DNA from: Polaromonas sp.
GTDB taxonomy: Bacteria > Pseudomonadota > Gammaproteobacteria > Burkholderiales > Burkholderiaceae_C
Reading direction: 5' to 3'
Assembly (NCBI RefSeq): GCF_030689685.1
Contig: NZ_JAUYEY010000051.1
Location: forward strand, 1-64,000
Length of the DNA: 64,000 nt
Both the position numbers and the translations under genes were made by a program. Positions 40,568 to 49,344 of the stretch are shown piece after piece. The notes below the pieces were generated by a model, which searched no databases, had not been told where the DNA came from, and saw only the letters and a list, made by a program, of their open reading frames with translations. How positions within the stretch are numbered: the stretch's first letter is position 1; every line of letters begins with the position of its first letter.

Positions 40568-42697
40568 ATGAAGCTCCCTGCCCGCCCCCCATCCGCCCCG
40601 GTAGCCTGCCTGGTCCTGGCGGTTGCGCTGGGCACGCCGGTGCTGGCCCAGACGCTGGCGCCCATCAATGTGACGGCCACACTAACCGAAGTCCCGCTTT
40701 TCGAGGTTCCTGCTTCCGTCGATGTGTTGGACGGCGGGCGTACCCGCGGCGATGGACGAGCGCAGGTCAACCTGTCGGAGAGTCTGGCGCTGGTGCCCGG
40801 CCTGCTGGCGCGAGACCGGCTGAACCAGGCGCAGGACATGCAGTTGTCGGTGCGCGGCTTCGGCGCACGCGCGACTTTCGGCGTGCGCGGCGTGCGCCTG
40901 TATGTGGACGGCATCCCGGCGACCATGCCTGACGGCCAGGGCCAACTCTCGCACATCGACCTGGCGTCGGTCGGCCGCTTGGAGGTTTTGCGTGGCCCGT
41001 TCTCGGTGCTGTATGGCAACTCGTCGGGCGGTGTGCTGCAGGTGTTCACCGAAGAAGGGCAGGGGCAGCCCCTGTTGGGCGGCAGTGTGGCGACCGGTTC
41101 GTATGGCCTCAAGCGCATTGACATCAAGGCCAGTGGCGGCACTGGTGCGCTGGGTTATGTGCTGAGTGCCGGACGCTTGAGCATCAACGGTTATCGCCAG
41201 CACAGCGCCGCCGAGCGCGATGGCGCCAATGCCCGATTCGATTGGACACTGGACGGTGATCGCAAGTTGACCTTGCTGGCCAACACACTGTCGGTGCAGG
41301 CGCAGGACCCGTTGGGGTTGAACCGCGCGCAGTTTGATGCGTCGCCGCGCAGTGTCGATGCATCGGCGACCACGTTCAACACCCGCAAGACGGTGCGCCA
41401 GAGCCAGCTCGGCGCGGTGTATGAGCACCGGCTTGATGCCGACAACCAGCTGCGGCTGATGGTGTACGGCGGCGAGCGCGCCGTCACCCAGTTTCAGGCG
41501 ATTCCGACCGGGCCGCAAGCCAGCCCGCTACACCCCGGTGGTGTGATCGGCCTGGCGCGCAACTACGGCGGGCTGGACGCGCGCTGGACCACACGCACGG
41601 CGCTGGCGCAGCGCCCGCTGGAAATCGTCGGCGGCCTGGCCTATGACACGATGAACGAAACGCGGCGTGGCTGGCAAAACTTCCAGGGCAGCACACTGGG
41701 TGTGCAGGGCGCTCTGCGGCGTGAAGAAGACAACCGGGTCACCAGCCTTGACCCCTATGTTCAGGCGACCTGGAAGCCGGATGCGCGCTGGACCGTCAAC
41801 GCTGGCGTGCGCCACAGCCTGGTGCGTTTCAGCTCTGCGGACAATTACATCGTCGGGGCCAACGGCAATGACAGCGGCAGCGTGCGCTACAGTGCGACCT
41901 TGCCGGCGGCGGGCGTGACCTATGCCCCGTCGGAGCAGTGGCGGGTGTACGCGGCGGCCGGGCGTGGCTTTGAGACGCCGACCTTCAATGAGTTGGCTTA
42001 CCGTTCCGTCGGCACCGGACTTAACTTTGCGTTGCGTCCTTCACACAGTGACAATTTAGAGACCGGTGTCAAATGGCGGACCCTTCCCGGTGCCGCCACG
42101 CGCATGGAGGCGACAGCCGCGATGTTTCATACCGCAACCCAGGACGAAATCGTCACGCAGTCCAATGTGGGTGGCCGCAGCACCTTCCAGAACGCAGGTG
42201 CCACACGCCGCCGCGGGCTGGAGCTGGCCACCAGCATCGCGCCCGCGCGCCACTGGCTGGCGCAGGTCTCCTACACGCTGCTTGACGCCCGTTACCGCGA
42301 TGCTTTTGTCTGCCCGGTCAATGTCAACCTTTGTCCAGCCGGCCGGGTCCCGGCTGGCAACCGGATTCCCGGCACCGCGCGCAACGCGCTGGCGGCGGAG
42401 ATGGGCTGGCGCCCGACTACCGGCTGGCGTGCAGGTGCCGATGCGCGTTATCTCAGCAGCGTCGCCGTCAACGATGTCAACAGGGATGCGGCAGCGTCTT
42501 TTGTGAGCCTGGGTGCGCATGTCGGCTACGTGCTGGCGCTGGATCGCTGGCGCATCGCCGCGACGGCGCGCGTGGACAACCTGGCAGACCGCAAGTACGC
42601 CGGTTCGGTCATCGTCAATGAGGGCAATGGCCGCTACTTTGAACCAGCGGCGGGGCGCAACTACGTGCTCTCGCTGTCGGCCAGTTACCGCTTTTAA
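40568..42697 (+). CDS. TonB-dependent outer-membrane receptor
   Basis: The 709-residue protein has a signal peptide (about 1-28, ending VLAQ), a plug domain with LPVTATL-like TonB box region (APINVTATL), LVPGLLARDRLNQAQD and VLYGNSSGGVLQV, and a 22-strand beta-barrel ending YVLSLSASYRF with the terminal Phe needed for outer-membrane insertion. The substrate is not evident; the barrel resembles siderophore or vitamin receptors. No Fur box or cobalamin riboswitch was seen upstream, although cobalamin genes occur 4 kb away. Confidence 0.93.
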   Translation: MKLPARPPSAPVACLVLAVALGTPVLAQTLAPINVTATLTEVPLFEVPASVDVLDGGRTRGDGRAQVNLSESLALVPGLLARDRLNQAQDMQLSVRGFGARATFGVRGVRLYVDGIPATMPDGQGQLSHIDLASVGRLEVLRGPFSVLYGNSSGGVLQVFTEEGQGQPLLGGSVATGSYGLKRIDIKASGGTGALGYVLSAGRLSINGYRQHSAAERDGANARFDWTLDGDRKLTLLANTLSVQAQDPLGLNRAQFDASPRSVDASATTFNTRKTVRQSQLGAVYEHRLDADNQLRLMVYGGERAVTQFQAIPTGPQASPLHPGGVIGLARNYGGLDARWTTRTALAQRPLEIVGGLAYDTMNETRRGWQNFQGSTLGVQGALRREEDNRVTSLDPYVQATWKPDARWTVNAGVRHSLVRFSSADNYIVGANGNDSGSVRYSATLPAAGVTYAPSEQWRVYAAAGRGFETPTFNELAYRSVGTGLNFALRPSHSDNLETGVKWRTLPGAATRMEATAAMFHTATQDEIVTQSNVGGRSTFQNAGATRRRGLELATSIAPARHWLAQVSYTLLDARYRDAFVCPVNVNLCPAGRVPAGNRIPGTARNALAAEMGWRPTTGWRAGADARYLSSVAVNDVNRDAAASFVSLGAHVGYVLALDRWRIAATARVDNLADRKYAGSVIVNEGNGRYFEPAAGRNYVLSLSASYRF

Positions 42698-42730
42698 TGG
42701 TCTTCCCCAATTACACGACAGTGAATTGGG

Positions 42731-42776
42731 CCGCCTTCACCCTCGCCCTTTGGGAGAGGGCCGGGGTGAGGGACAC
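42731..42776. repeat. Family C repeat before queC
   Basis: ccttcaccctcgccctttgg and gagagggccggggtgaggga form the palindromic family C unit in the 122-bp gap between the TonB gene and queC. Confidence 0.8.
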
Positions 42777-42819
42777 CCGGGCACAATAGTCGCTTTGTCC
42801 TCGGCCTGATTGCCCACGT

Positions 42820-43527
42820 ATGCACACCACCGCCCTTGTTTTGTTCTCCGGAGGCCAGGACTCCACCACCTGTCTGGCGCAGGCGCTCTCGAAATATGAG
42901 CGCGTCGAAACCGTGGGTTTTGATTATGGCCAGCGCCACCGCGTGGAGTTGCAGGCGCGGCTGGTGGTGCTGCGCGAAATCAAGGCACAGTTCCCGCAAT
43001 GGGCCAGCCGGCTGGGCGATGACCATGTGCTGGACCTGGCGGTGCTGGGTCAGGTCAGCGAGACTTCGCTGACGCGCGATATGGTCTTCAAGATGGAAAG
43101 CTCGGGCCTGCCCAATACCTTTGTGCCGGGGCGCAACCTGCTGTTTTTGACGCTGGCCGCCGCGCTGGCCTACCGGCGCGGCTTGCAGGTGCTGGTGACC
43201 GGTGTCTGCGAGACCGATTTTTCAGGTTACCCCGACTGCCGCGACGACACCATGAAGGCCATGCAACTGGCGCTGTCGCTGGGCATGGACAAGCGCTTTT
43301 TGATTGATACGCCGCTGATGTGGATAGACAAGGCCGCGACCTGGGCCATGGCCGAGGCGCTGGGCGGCCAGGCGCTGGTGGACTTGATCATCGAGCACAC
43401 CCACACCTGTTACCTGGGCGACCGCGAACACCGCCAGGCCTGGGGCTATGGCTGCGCGACGTGTCCGGCCTGCGAGCTGCGCGCGCGCGGGTACGCGGTC
43501 TACGCTGCGACCTTGCACGCGCGCTGA
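42820..43527 (+). CDS. queC: 7-cyano-7-deazaguanine synthase
   Basis: QueC makes preQ0 from 7-carboxy-7-deazaguanine with ATP and ammonia, for queuosine in tRNA. The 235 residues include the ATP-pyrophosphatase loop [10 protein letters not shown] (8-17) and a C-terminal zinc site ([13 protein letters not shown] plus the CYLGD Cys). The start is the ATG at 42820. It converges on the ABC exporter, with the two stops adjacent. Other que genes are not in the window and no preQ1 riboswitch was recognised. Confidence 0.95.
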   Translation: MHTTALVLFSGGQDSTTCLAQALSKYERVETVGFDYGQRHRVELQARLVVLREIKAQFPQWASRLGDDHVLDLAVLGQVSETSLTRDMVFKMESSGLPNTFVPGRNLLFLTLAAALAYRRGLQVLVTGVCETDFSGYPDCRDDTMKAMQLALSLGMDKRFLIDTPLMWIDKAATWAMAEALGGQALVDLIIEHTHTCYLGDREHRQAWGYGCATCPACELRARGYAVYAATLHAR

Positions 43528-45330
43528 TCAGCGTCGGGTCTCGCGCAATCCGTACAGCGCGGGCGAGCCTTCGGGCAGCTTCTCCAGTTCCCATTGTTTG
43601 TCATGAAAAGCCGCGACCGCCGGCCGGTGCGCGATGGACACCAGCGCGCCGCCCGCCTGCCTGACCTGTGCCACCAGGCGTTCGTACAGGGTTTTTTCGG
43701 CGGCCTCGTCGAGCGCGCTGGTGGCCTCGTCGGCAAACAGCCAGGCCGGTTTTTTCAGCAGCACGCGCGCAATCGCCAGGCGCTGCTGCTCGCCGCCCGA
43801 CAGTTTTTGGCTCCAGGCGTCCTCGTCGTCGAGCCGGTCACTGAGCTGCGGCAGCAGTGCGTCATGCAGCGCCTGGCGCAGGGCTTCGTCGCTGTAGCTG
43901 CCGGCAGGCTCCGGGTAGGCCAATGCATCGCGCAGGCTGCCGTTGGGAAAATAAGGGCGCTGCGGGATGAACATGGTGTTGGCCGGCAGCGTGGTGCGGC
44001 CTCGGCTGAAAGGCCAGATCCCCGCAAAAGAGCGGAACAACGTGGATTTTCCGCTGCCAGACGGGCCCTTGATCAGCACCGTGTCGCCAGCTTCGGCGTG
44101 CAGCGAAATACCGGCCAGCAAGACCGCGCCCGTGGGCAAAGACACCGTCAGGTTCTGCGTGTCCAGTGTTCGCGCAGACTCATCAATTGCTACTGAATTA
44201 ATAGCTGCTAACGCTTGCTGGGTATGGGCCAGAGCCCTGAAACTGTCTTCAAAGCTGGTCAAGCGGTCAGTCGTGGCGCGCCAGGCCGCCAGGCTGCTGT
44301 AGTTGTCGACAAACCAGCTCAGGGAGTCCTGCACTCTCCCAAAGGCCGAGGCAATCTGCATCAGTTGCCCGAGCTGGATCGCGCCGCTGAAAAAACGCGG
44401 TGCTGCGACGATGAAGGGAAACACCACCGCTGCCTGGCCGAAAAAGTTGGTGAACCAGATCAGGTTTTTCTGCTTCTTGATCAGCGTCAGGTAGTTGGCC
44501 AGCACTGTCGAAAAACGGCTGTCCAGTTGTGCCCGCTCGACCGCTTCGCCCTTGTCCAGCGCAATCGATTCGCTGTATTCGCGCACGCGCACCAGATGGT
44601 GTCGGAAGTCGGCCTCGTAGCGCTGCTGCAGAAAATTGAGCCGGATCTGCGGCCGGCCGATGTAGTGCGTGATGATGCTGCCGACCGTGCAGTAGAGCAC
44701 CGCCATCCAGACCATGAAGCCTGGGATGTTGAAGCTGTTGCCGCCCAGCGTGAAGGCAAACGGCCCGGACAGACTCCACAGGATGCCGACGAAACTCAGC
44801 AGCGTCACCACGGCGTTGAGCAGGCCCATGCTCAGCGAGATGGTGTAAGTGGTGAACAGATTCAGGTCTTCCTGGATGCGCTGGTCGGGGTTATCGGGAG
44901 TGGCCGGCTGCGCGCCCGAAGGCGCATACCGGGCGAGCTCCATCTGGTAGAAAGCGTGGTTGGACAGCCAGCGCTGCAGGTAATGCGCGGTCATCCAGGC
45001 GCGCCAGCGCACCTCCAGCAACTGCGTCAGGTAAAAGCGGTAGACCGCGATGATGATGAAGGCAAAGGCCAGGTAGGTGAAGCGGCCCAGTTGCTCCCAG
45101 AACACCGGCTGGTTTTTCTCCTGCACCGCGTCGTAGAAGACCCGGTTCCACTCGTTGAGCAATACCAGCATGTAGACCGCAGCCAGGTTAAGCAGCACGA
45201 TGGCCAGCAACAATCCGCGTGCCTTCCACTTCTCCTCCGACTGAAAGTAGGGCCGCGTCAGCGCCCAGGTTTTGCGACAGAAGTCCTTAAAGGCGGCGAA
45301 TTTGCCGAAGGGCTTGGGGGGCTGGTTCAT
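43528..45330 (-). CDS. ABC transporter, permease fused to ATPase (YddA/SbmA-like)
   Basis: A 600-residue half-transporter with an N-terminal six-helix membrane part of the SbmA/BacA type (WRAWMTAHYLQRWL, NPDQRIQEDL) and a C-terminal ATPase with IKGPSGSGKSTL (Walker A), LSGGEQQRLAIAR (signature) and LFADEATSALDE (Walker B). The ATG at 45330 gives MNQPPKPFGK; an upstream ATG overlaps the 5'-nucleotidase stop. A family A repeat is in frame at about residues 366-383, at the membrane-ATPase linker. The substrate is unknown, possibly peptides or vitamin B12 by family. Confidence 0.9.
   Translation of the reverse strand: MNQPPKPFGKFAAFKDFCRKTWALTRPYFQSEEKWKARGLLLAIVLLNLAAVYMLVLLNEWNRVFYDAVQEKNQPVFWEQLGRFTYLAFAFIIIAVYRFYLTQLLEVRWRAWMTAHYLQRWLSNHAFYQMELARYAPSGAQPATPDNPDQRIQEDLNLFTTYTISLSMGLLNAVVTLLSFVGILWSLSGPFAFTLGGNSFNIPGFMVWMAVLYCTVGSIITHYIGRPQIRLNFLQQRYEADFRHHLVRVREYSESIALDKGEAVERAQLDSRFSTVLANYLTLIKKQKNLIWFTNFFGQAAVVFPFIVAAPRFFSGAIQLGQLMQIASAFGRVQDSLSWFVDNYSSLAAWRATTDRLTSFEDSFRALAHTQQALAAINSVAIDESARTLDTQNLTVSLPTGAVLLAGISLHAEAGDTVLIKGPSGSGKSTLFRSFAGIWPFSRGRTTLPANTMFIPQRPYFPNGSLRDALAYPEPAGSYSDEALRQALHDALLPQLSDRLDDEDAWSQKLSGGEQQRLAIARVLLKKPAWLFADEATSALDEAAEKTLYERLVAQVRQAGGALVSIAHRPAVAAFHDKQWELEKLPEGSPALYGLRETRR
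44184..44235 (-). repeat. Family A repeat inside the ABC gene
   Basis: ttgctactgaattaatagct, gctaacgcttgctgggtatg and ggccagagccctgaaac in family A order. It is in frame at the permease-ATPase linker. Confidence 0.75.
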
Positions 45331-45353
45331 TGCTGGACGCCTCGGTAGGAATA

Positions 45354-46388
45354 TCAAGACAACTGGTTGGACACGCCGCTGACCACATGGCCCGAAGGCA
45401 CATGCTGCGACGCTGAATCGACATGGCCGGTCTGGTCGTCGAAGAAGAAGTCGGGTTCGAACTCGCGCAAAAATTCGCCCTTGGCCAGCCCGCCGAGAAA
45501 CATCGCTTCATCGACCTCGATGTTCCAGTCCATCAGCGTGCGGATCGCGCGCTCATGCGCCGGTGCGCTGCGCGCAGTGACCAGCGCGGTGCGTATGCGC
45601 ATGTGCGAGGTGCCGACTTGCTGCAGCCGGTGCAAGGCTTCAAGCAGCGGCTTGAAGGGCCCGGCCAGCAGGGGCTGCGCGGCCTTGTCGCGCTCATGCG
45701 CCTGAAAGGCCGACAGACCCTGCGCCTGGAACACGCGCTCGGCTTCGTCGGAAAAAAGCACCGCATCGCCGTCGAAGGCAATGCGCACTTCATGCGGGTG
45801 TTTGTCGCTGGCGTGGGCTGATTGGGGGTACACCTGCGCCGCCGGTACCCCGGCCGCCAGTGCGTCGCGCACGTCGCTCAGGTGGGCCGACAAAAACAGG
45901 TTGGCGTGCAGCGGCTTGAGGTAACGCCACGGCGCTTCGCCGCGGTTGAAGGTGCCGCGCTGGATGTTCAGGCCGTAGTGCTGGGCCGAGCGGAACACCC
46001 GCATGCCAGAGACCGGGTCGTTGCGCGAGAGGATGACTACTTCAACCGGCTGCCCACTGCCGCCCTCACCCCAACCCTCTCCCAGTGGGAGAGGGAGCAA
46101 GGCACCTGCACCCGGCTGTTCACTCCCTCTCCCTTTGGGAGAGGGTTGGGGTGAGGGCGGGGCCTGGTTAAAGGCCAACAGCTTCTTCACCAGCGAAAAA
46201 GCCACGCCGGGTTTGGCTGGCACGTCCAACCGGTCCAGTTGCAATTGCATATAGGCAGCGTCTTTTTTTCGGCCCGGCTCGGGTGGCTGCACCAGGCCGT
46301 CTTCAAACACGCGGTTTTCTTCCTCAAAGTCAAACAGCGCGCGTGACGAAATCGCCACCACCAGTTGCCCGTCCAGAGTTGCTGCCAT
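45354..46388 (-). CDS. 5'-nucleotidase (NT5C1-like)
   Basis: The 344-residue protein resembles the cytosolic 5'-nucleotidase family (PF06189): LVVAISSRALFDFEEENRVF at 9-28, VVILSRNDPVSGMRVF, IAFDGDAVLFSDEAERVF and a C-terminal FFFDDQTGHVDSASQHVPSG. It probably removes phosphate from nucleoside monophosphates. Residues ~75-111 are a doubled family C repeat read in frame (SPQPSPKGRG and [10 protein letters not shown]), just before the VEVVILSRN strand. It starts at the ATG at 46388, 11 bases after cobC stops. Confidence 0.88.
   Translation of the reverse strand: MAATLDGQLVVAISSRALFDFEEENRVFEDGLVQPPEPGRKKDAAYMQLQLDRLDVPAKPGVAFSLVKKLLAFNQAPPSPQPSPKGRGSEQPGAGALLPLPLGEGWGEGGSGQPVEVVILSRNDPVSGMRVFRSAQHYGLNIQRGTFNRGEAPWRYLKPLHANLFLSAHLSDVRDALAAGVPAAQVYPQSAHASDKHPHEVRIAFDGDAVLFSDEAERVFQAQGLSAFQAHERDKAAQPLLAGPFKPLLEALHRLQQVGTSHMRIRTALVTARSAPAHERAIRTLMDWNIEVDEAMFLGGLAKGEFLREFEPDFFFDDQTGHVDSASQHVPSGHVVSGVSNQLS
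46057..46165 (-). repeat. Double family C repeat inside the 5'-nucleotidase gene
   Basis: Two palindromic units (ccctcaccccaaccctctcc, agtgggagaggg; ctccctttgggagagg, ttggggtgaggg) are separated by about 40 bases. The whole block has no stop in the gene's frame. Confidence 0.9.
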
Positions 46389-46399
46389 GGTTTACCTGT

Positions 46400-46951
46400 T
46401 TACTGCGTAAGCTCAAGTGTGCGCCATTGCCCGCAGGCCACGCCATCGCGTGGCCACTGGTCGGGGCGGCTGACCTGGCGCACGCCGTTGGCCACCAGCT
46501 CTGCCGCCCGGATGATGCCGGCATGTGTGATCCAGACGCTATCGACGGCCTGCGGGAGCTCGTCAAAAGCCTGCGCCACGCGCGCCATCACCGCACCCAC
46601 GCTGTCGCCGTGGCCACCCACCGCATGATCGGCAAAGTTCGCAGTCCAGACTTCAAACTCGCCCAGGGGGATGTCGGCCCAGGGCCGGCCCTCCCAGGCG
46701 CCGAAGTTCATTTCTTGTAGGCGGGCGTCGGTTTTATAGACTAAGTCCGGCCGCAGCTCAATCACCGCCTGTGCCAAATGCTCACATCTTTGTAGCGGCG
46801 ATGTGCTGATGCAGGCCCCGGCCGGAAGCGCCGCGGCGAGGTCGCGGGCACACTCGAGCGTGACCTCGGGGCCAGCCGGCACGTCCAGCAAGCCGTAGCA
46901 AGTGCCTGGCGGGAACAGCACCTGCGCGTGTCGGACCAGCCAGAGCTTCAT
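46400..46951 (-). CDS. cobC: Histidine phosphatase, probable alpha-ribazole phosphatase
   Basis: CobC removes phosphate in nucleotide-loop assembly of cobalamin. The ATG at 46951 gives 183 residues starting MKLWLVRHAQV, with RHA active-site His at residue 8, the SPLQRC segment and THAGIIRA with the second His. A longer upstream frame through the family B repeat is rejected. It lies downstream of cobS in a cobT-cobS-cobC order, which supports the name over a general phosphatase. Confidence 0.85.
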   Translation of the reverse strand: MKLWLVRHAQVLFPPGTCYGLLDVPAGPEVTLECARDLAAALPAGACISTSPLQRCEHLAQAVIELRPDLVYKTDARLQEMNFGAWEGRPWADIPLGEFEVWTANFADHAVGGHGDSVGAVMARVAQAFDELPQAVDSVWITHAGIIRAAELVANGVRQVSRPDQWPRDGVACGQWRTLELTQ

Positions 46952-46969
46952 GCCGGTAACGGCATGAAG

Positions 46970-47066
46970 CCGCGCCGCGCGGCAATTTTCCGCTGGGCCG
47001 CCCCAAGGAAAATTCGCCCCCTTGGGGGGCAGAGAGCTACACGCAGTGAGGCGAACGTGGGGGCCA
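46970..47066. repeat. Family B repeat between cobS and cobC
   Basis: ccgcgccgcgcggcaatttt, tgggccgccccaaggaaaa, ccccttggggggcagagagc and acacgcagtgaggcgaacgt. It fills the gap between cobS and cobC and is flanked by the palindrome cttcatgccggtaacggcat at the cobC start. Confidence 0.85.
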
Positions 47067-47069
47067 GTT

Positions 47070-47918
47070 TCATAGGCTAAGGGCCAGACCGAGGTAAAAA
47101 GCGATCTCGCAAACCTGCTGCGTGGCGCCCAGGCAGTCGCCGGTAAAACCCTGCAAACGGCGGGTGAACAGCCGCCCCATCCACAGCAGGGCAAGCACTG
47201 AAAAACTGCAAGCTGCTATTAAATTAACAGCTGTAAACGCAGTACTGACAAGGGCTAGGGCCAGAAAACACCATAAAAATGCAGCCCCCAGGCTGGGCAG
47301 CGTGATCTGGTCGGCCAACGGCTTGGATTTGGAGCCCGCCACGTCCCCGACGTGCGGCAGGATGCGAATCAGCAGCAGCGGCAGCGCGCGTGAGACCACA
47401 TGGGCCGCAAACAGCGCGGCGGCAACCAGCCAGCCGTTGAAAGGGGCTTCCAGCGTGGCGCCGTCTGTATCGGTCAGCGTGCCCTCTGCGCTACCCAGCA
47501 GGCCCAGCAGCGCAACTTTGCTCAGCAGCGCCAGCACCAGCGCCATCGCGCCAAAGGCGCCGACGCGCGAGTCCTTCATGATCTCCAGCGCGCGGTCGCG
47601 GTCCGAACTGCCGCCCAGACCGTCGGCCACGTCGGCCAGCCCGTCTTCATGAAAACCACCCGTCAGCAGCACCGTGGCCACGGTGGACAGCGCGGCTGCA
47701 ACCAGCGGCGCGAATGGGCTGGCGGGCAGCAGCGCCAGCAGCAACACATACACGCCCGCTGCCGCTGCGCCCACCAGCCAGCCAATTCCAGGGAAATGGG
47801 CGGCGCTGGCACGCAGCATGACCGGGCTGCAGCCGACCCACTCCGCCAGCCGTCCGGTCACCGGAATGCGGGTGAAAAACTGCACCGCCAGCAGGTAGTG
47901 GCGAATGAACTGGCTCAT
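47070..47918 (-). CDS. cobS: Adenosylcobinamide-GDP ribazoletransferase
   Basis: CobS joins adenosylcobinamide-GDP to alpha-ribazole, the last bond of cobalamin, in the inner membrane. The 282 residues show TRIPVTGRL near the start, ATVLLTGGFHEDGLADVADG (the key His-Glu-Asp-Gly-Asp motif) and DSRVGAFGAMALV. At least five hydrophobic helices follow. A family A repeat in frame at about residues 217-236 forms part of a membrane segment near ALVSTAFTAVNLIAA. It starts at the ATG at 47918. Confidence 0.94.
   Translation of the reverse strand: MSQFIRHYLLAVQFFTRIPVTGRLAEWVGCSPVMLRASAAHFPGIGWLVGAAAAGVYVLLLALLPASPFAPLVAAALSTVATVLLTGGFHEDGLADVADGLGGSSDRDRALEIMKDSRVGAFGAMALVLALLSKVALLGLLGSAEGTLTDTDGATLEAPFNGWLVAAALFAAHVVSRALPLLLIRILPHVGDVAGSKSKPLADQITLPSLGAAFLWCFLALALVSTAFTAVNLIAACSFSVLALLWMGRLFTRRLQGFTGDCLGATQQVCEIAFYLGLALSL
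47212..47270 (-). repeat. Family A repeat inside cobS
   Basis: gctgctattaaattaacagc, gtactgacaagggctaggg in order. It is in frame within a hydrophobic stretch. Confidence 0.75.
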
Positions 47919-47937
47919 GACTTGGCCCCGGCATGGG

Positions 47938-48026
47938 CTGTCATTGCGGGCCTGACCCGCAATCCATGTTGGATCACTACGCCTTTTGGTAACTGCTGCA
48001 TGGATCCCGGATCGAGTCCGGGATGA
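47938..48026. repeat. Family D repeat between cobT and cobS
   Basis: Facing arms tgtcattgcgggcctgaccc and ggatcccggatcgagtccgg with a 40-base centre. It occupies most of the 147-bp gap between cobT and cobS. Confidence 0.85.
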
Positions 48027-48065
48027 CGAGACATGTACAGGGACATCACTGAACCGGCCATGATT

Positions 48066-49121
48066 TCACGTGTCCGCTTTCCCGCTGACGCCGGCCGACT
48101 CAAAACTCGCCATCTCCGCCATGAACAGCGCGGCAGATTGCAGCAGCGGCCAGGCCAGCAGGGCGCCTGTGCCTTCGCCCAGGCGCATGTCCAGGTCGAG
48201 CAGCGGTGTGGCCTGCAGATGGGCCAGCAGCAGGTGGTGGCCGCGCTCGGCCGAGCGGTGGCAAAACACCAGGTAGTCCAACACCTGCGGCGCCAGCGCG
48301 CACGCCACCAGGGCCGCCGCGCCGGCAATAAAACCATCGACCAGCACCACGCGGCGTTCGCTGGCGGCTTGCAGCATGGCGCCGGCCATCATGGCAATCT
48401 CAAAACCGCCCAGCGCAGCCAGCACCGCCAGCGGCTCACGCACGTCGGCATGGCGGGCGAGGGCGCGCGTGAGAACGGTCTGCTTGTGCGCCAGTTGCGC
48501 GTCATCCAGCCCGGTGCCGCGCCCGACCACATCGCTGACCGGCAGGCCAGCCAGCCGCGCCAGCAGCAGCGTCGCTGCCGAGGTGTTGGCAATACCCATT
48601 TCGCCAAAGGCCACCACGTTGCCGGGCAGACCCCGCACGACGTCCATACCGGCCTGCAGCGCCTGGTCGGCTTGCGCCAGTGACATGGCAGGGCCTGCGC
48701 AGAGGTTGTGTGTGCCGGCGGCGATTTTGCGCTTCAGCAGTTGCGGGTGGTCGGCCAGCTCGGCGGCGACACCGGCATCGACGACCTGCAAGGCAAAGCC
48801 ATGCTGGCGCGCAAACACATTGATGGCGGCACCTCCCGCCAGCATGTTGCCCACCATCTGTAGCGTCACCGCCTGCGGAAAGGCCGACACGCCCTCAGCG
48901 GCAATGCCGTGGTCGGCGGCAAACACCACCATCTGTGGCGCTTCAAAGCGCAGACTGTCGCTGCGCTGGATCATGCCGATTTGCAGCGCCAGGCGCTCCA
49001 GTTGGCCGAGGGCGCCCTGGGGTTTGGTTTTCTGATCGATCTTGTGCTGCAGGCGGGCTGCCAGCGCGTTGTCCGCAGTGGCTTCAATTTCAGGCAGGCA
49101 GGGTGTTGTGTGGGCGGTCAT
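48066..49121 (-). CDS. cobT: Nicotinate-nucleotide-dimethylbenzimidazole phosphoribosyltransferase
   Basis: CobT makes alpha-ribazole phosphate from dimethylbenzimidazole. The ATG at 49121 gives 351 residues starting MTAHTTPCLP; a longer frame runs antisense-free into the upstream CWC gene and is rejected. Motifs include QMVVFAADHGIAAEGVSAFP, GEMGIANTSAATL and RLGEGTGALLA with the catalytic Glu. It starts 32 bases inside the CWC gene, so the two overlap. With cobS and cobC it forms the nucleotide-loop branch; the corrin ring genes are absent here. Confidence 0.95.
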   Translation of the reverse strand: MTAHTTPCLPEIEATADNALAARLQHKIDQKTKPQGALGQLERLALQIGMIQRSDSLRFEAPQMVVFAADHGIAAEGVSAFPQAVTLQMVGNMLAGGAAINVFARQHGFALQVVDAGVAAELADHPQLLKRKIAAGTHNLCAGPAMSLAQADQALQAGMDVVRGLPGNVVAFGEMGIANTSAATLLLARLAGLPVSDVVGRGTGLDDAQLAHKQTVLTRALARHADVREPLAVLAALGGFEIAMMAGAMLQAASERRVVLVDGFIAGAAALVACALAPQVLDYLVFCHRSAERGHHLLLAHLQATPLLDLDMRLGEGTGALLAWPLLQSAALFMAEMASFESAGVSGKADT

Positions 49122-49332
49122 CGGTAATTTTTTTGAGGCAGGCGGGGCAGAAGCAAGAGGCTCCAGTTGTGCCGGTGTTTGTTGTGGAGGCGGAGCTGGC
49201 TGGTACGCGCATGAGGTGCGGCAGCTTGACGCACCAGCATTCATTGTCGCCACCGACCATGCCGCAGCGAAAAGCCGCACCGCAGCGATGACACGACGAG
49301 TTGAGTTCCGCGTTGGTGCCTGCTGTAGTCAT
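49090..49332 (-). CDS. Cysteine-rich CWC family protein
   Basis: An 80-residue protein with eight cysteines: NSSCHRCGAAFRCGMV, DNECWCVKLP and SCFCPACLKK. This pattern is the CWC family (zinc-ribbon-like, PF14375). It probably binds zinc. Its role is unknown. It overlaps the cobT start by 32 bases in another frame, and cobT may depend on its translation. It starts at the ATG at 49332, 12 bases after the ilvA stop. Confidence 0.88.
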   Translation of the reverse strand: MTTAGTNAELNSSCHRCGAAFRCGMVGGDNECWCVKLPHLMRVPASSASTTNTGTTGASCFCPACLKKITDDRPHNTLPA

Positions 49333-49344
49333 GGAAAAGCCGCC

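Noticed and set aside
42698-42819. preQ1 riboswitch before queC
   Set aside because: The gap is mainly a family C repeat; no preQ1 aptamer pattern was recognised.
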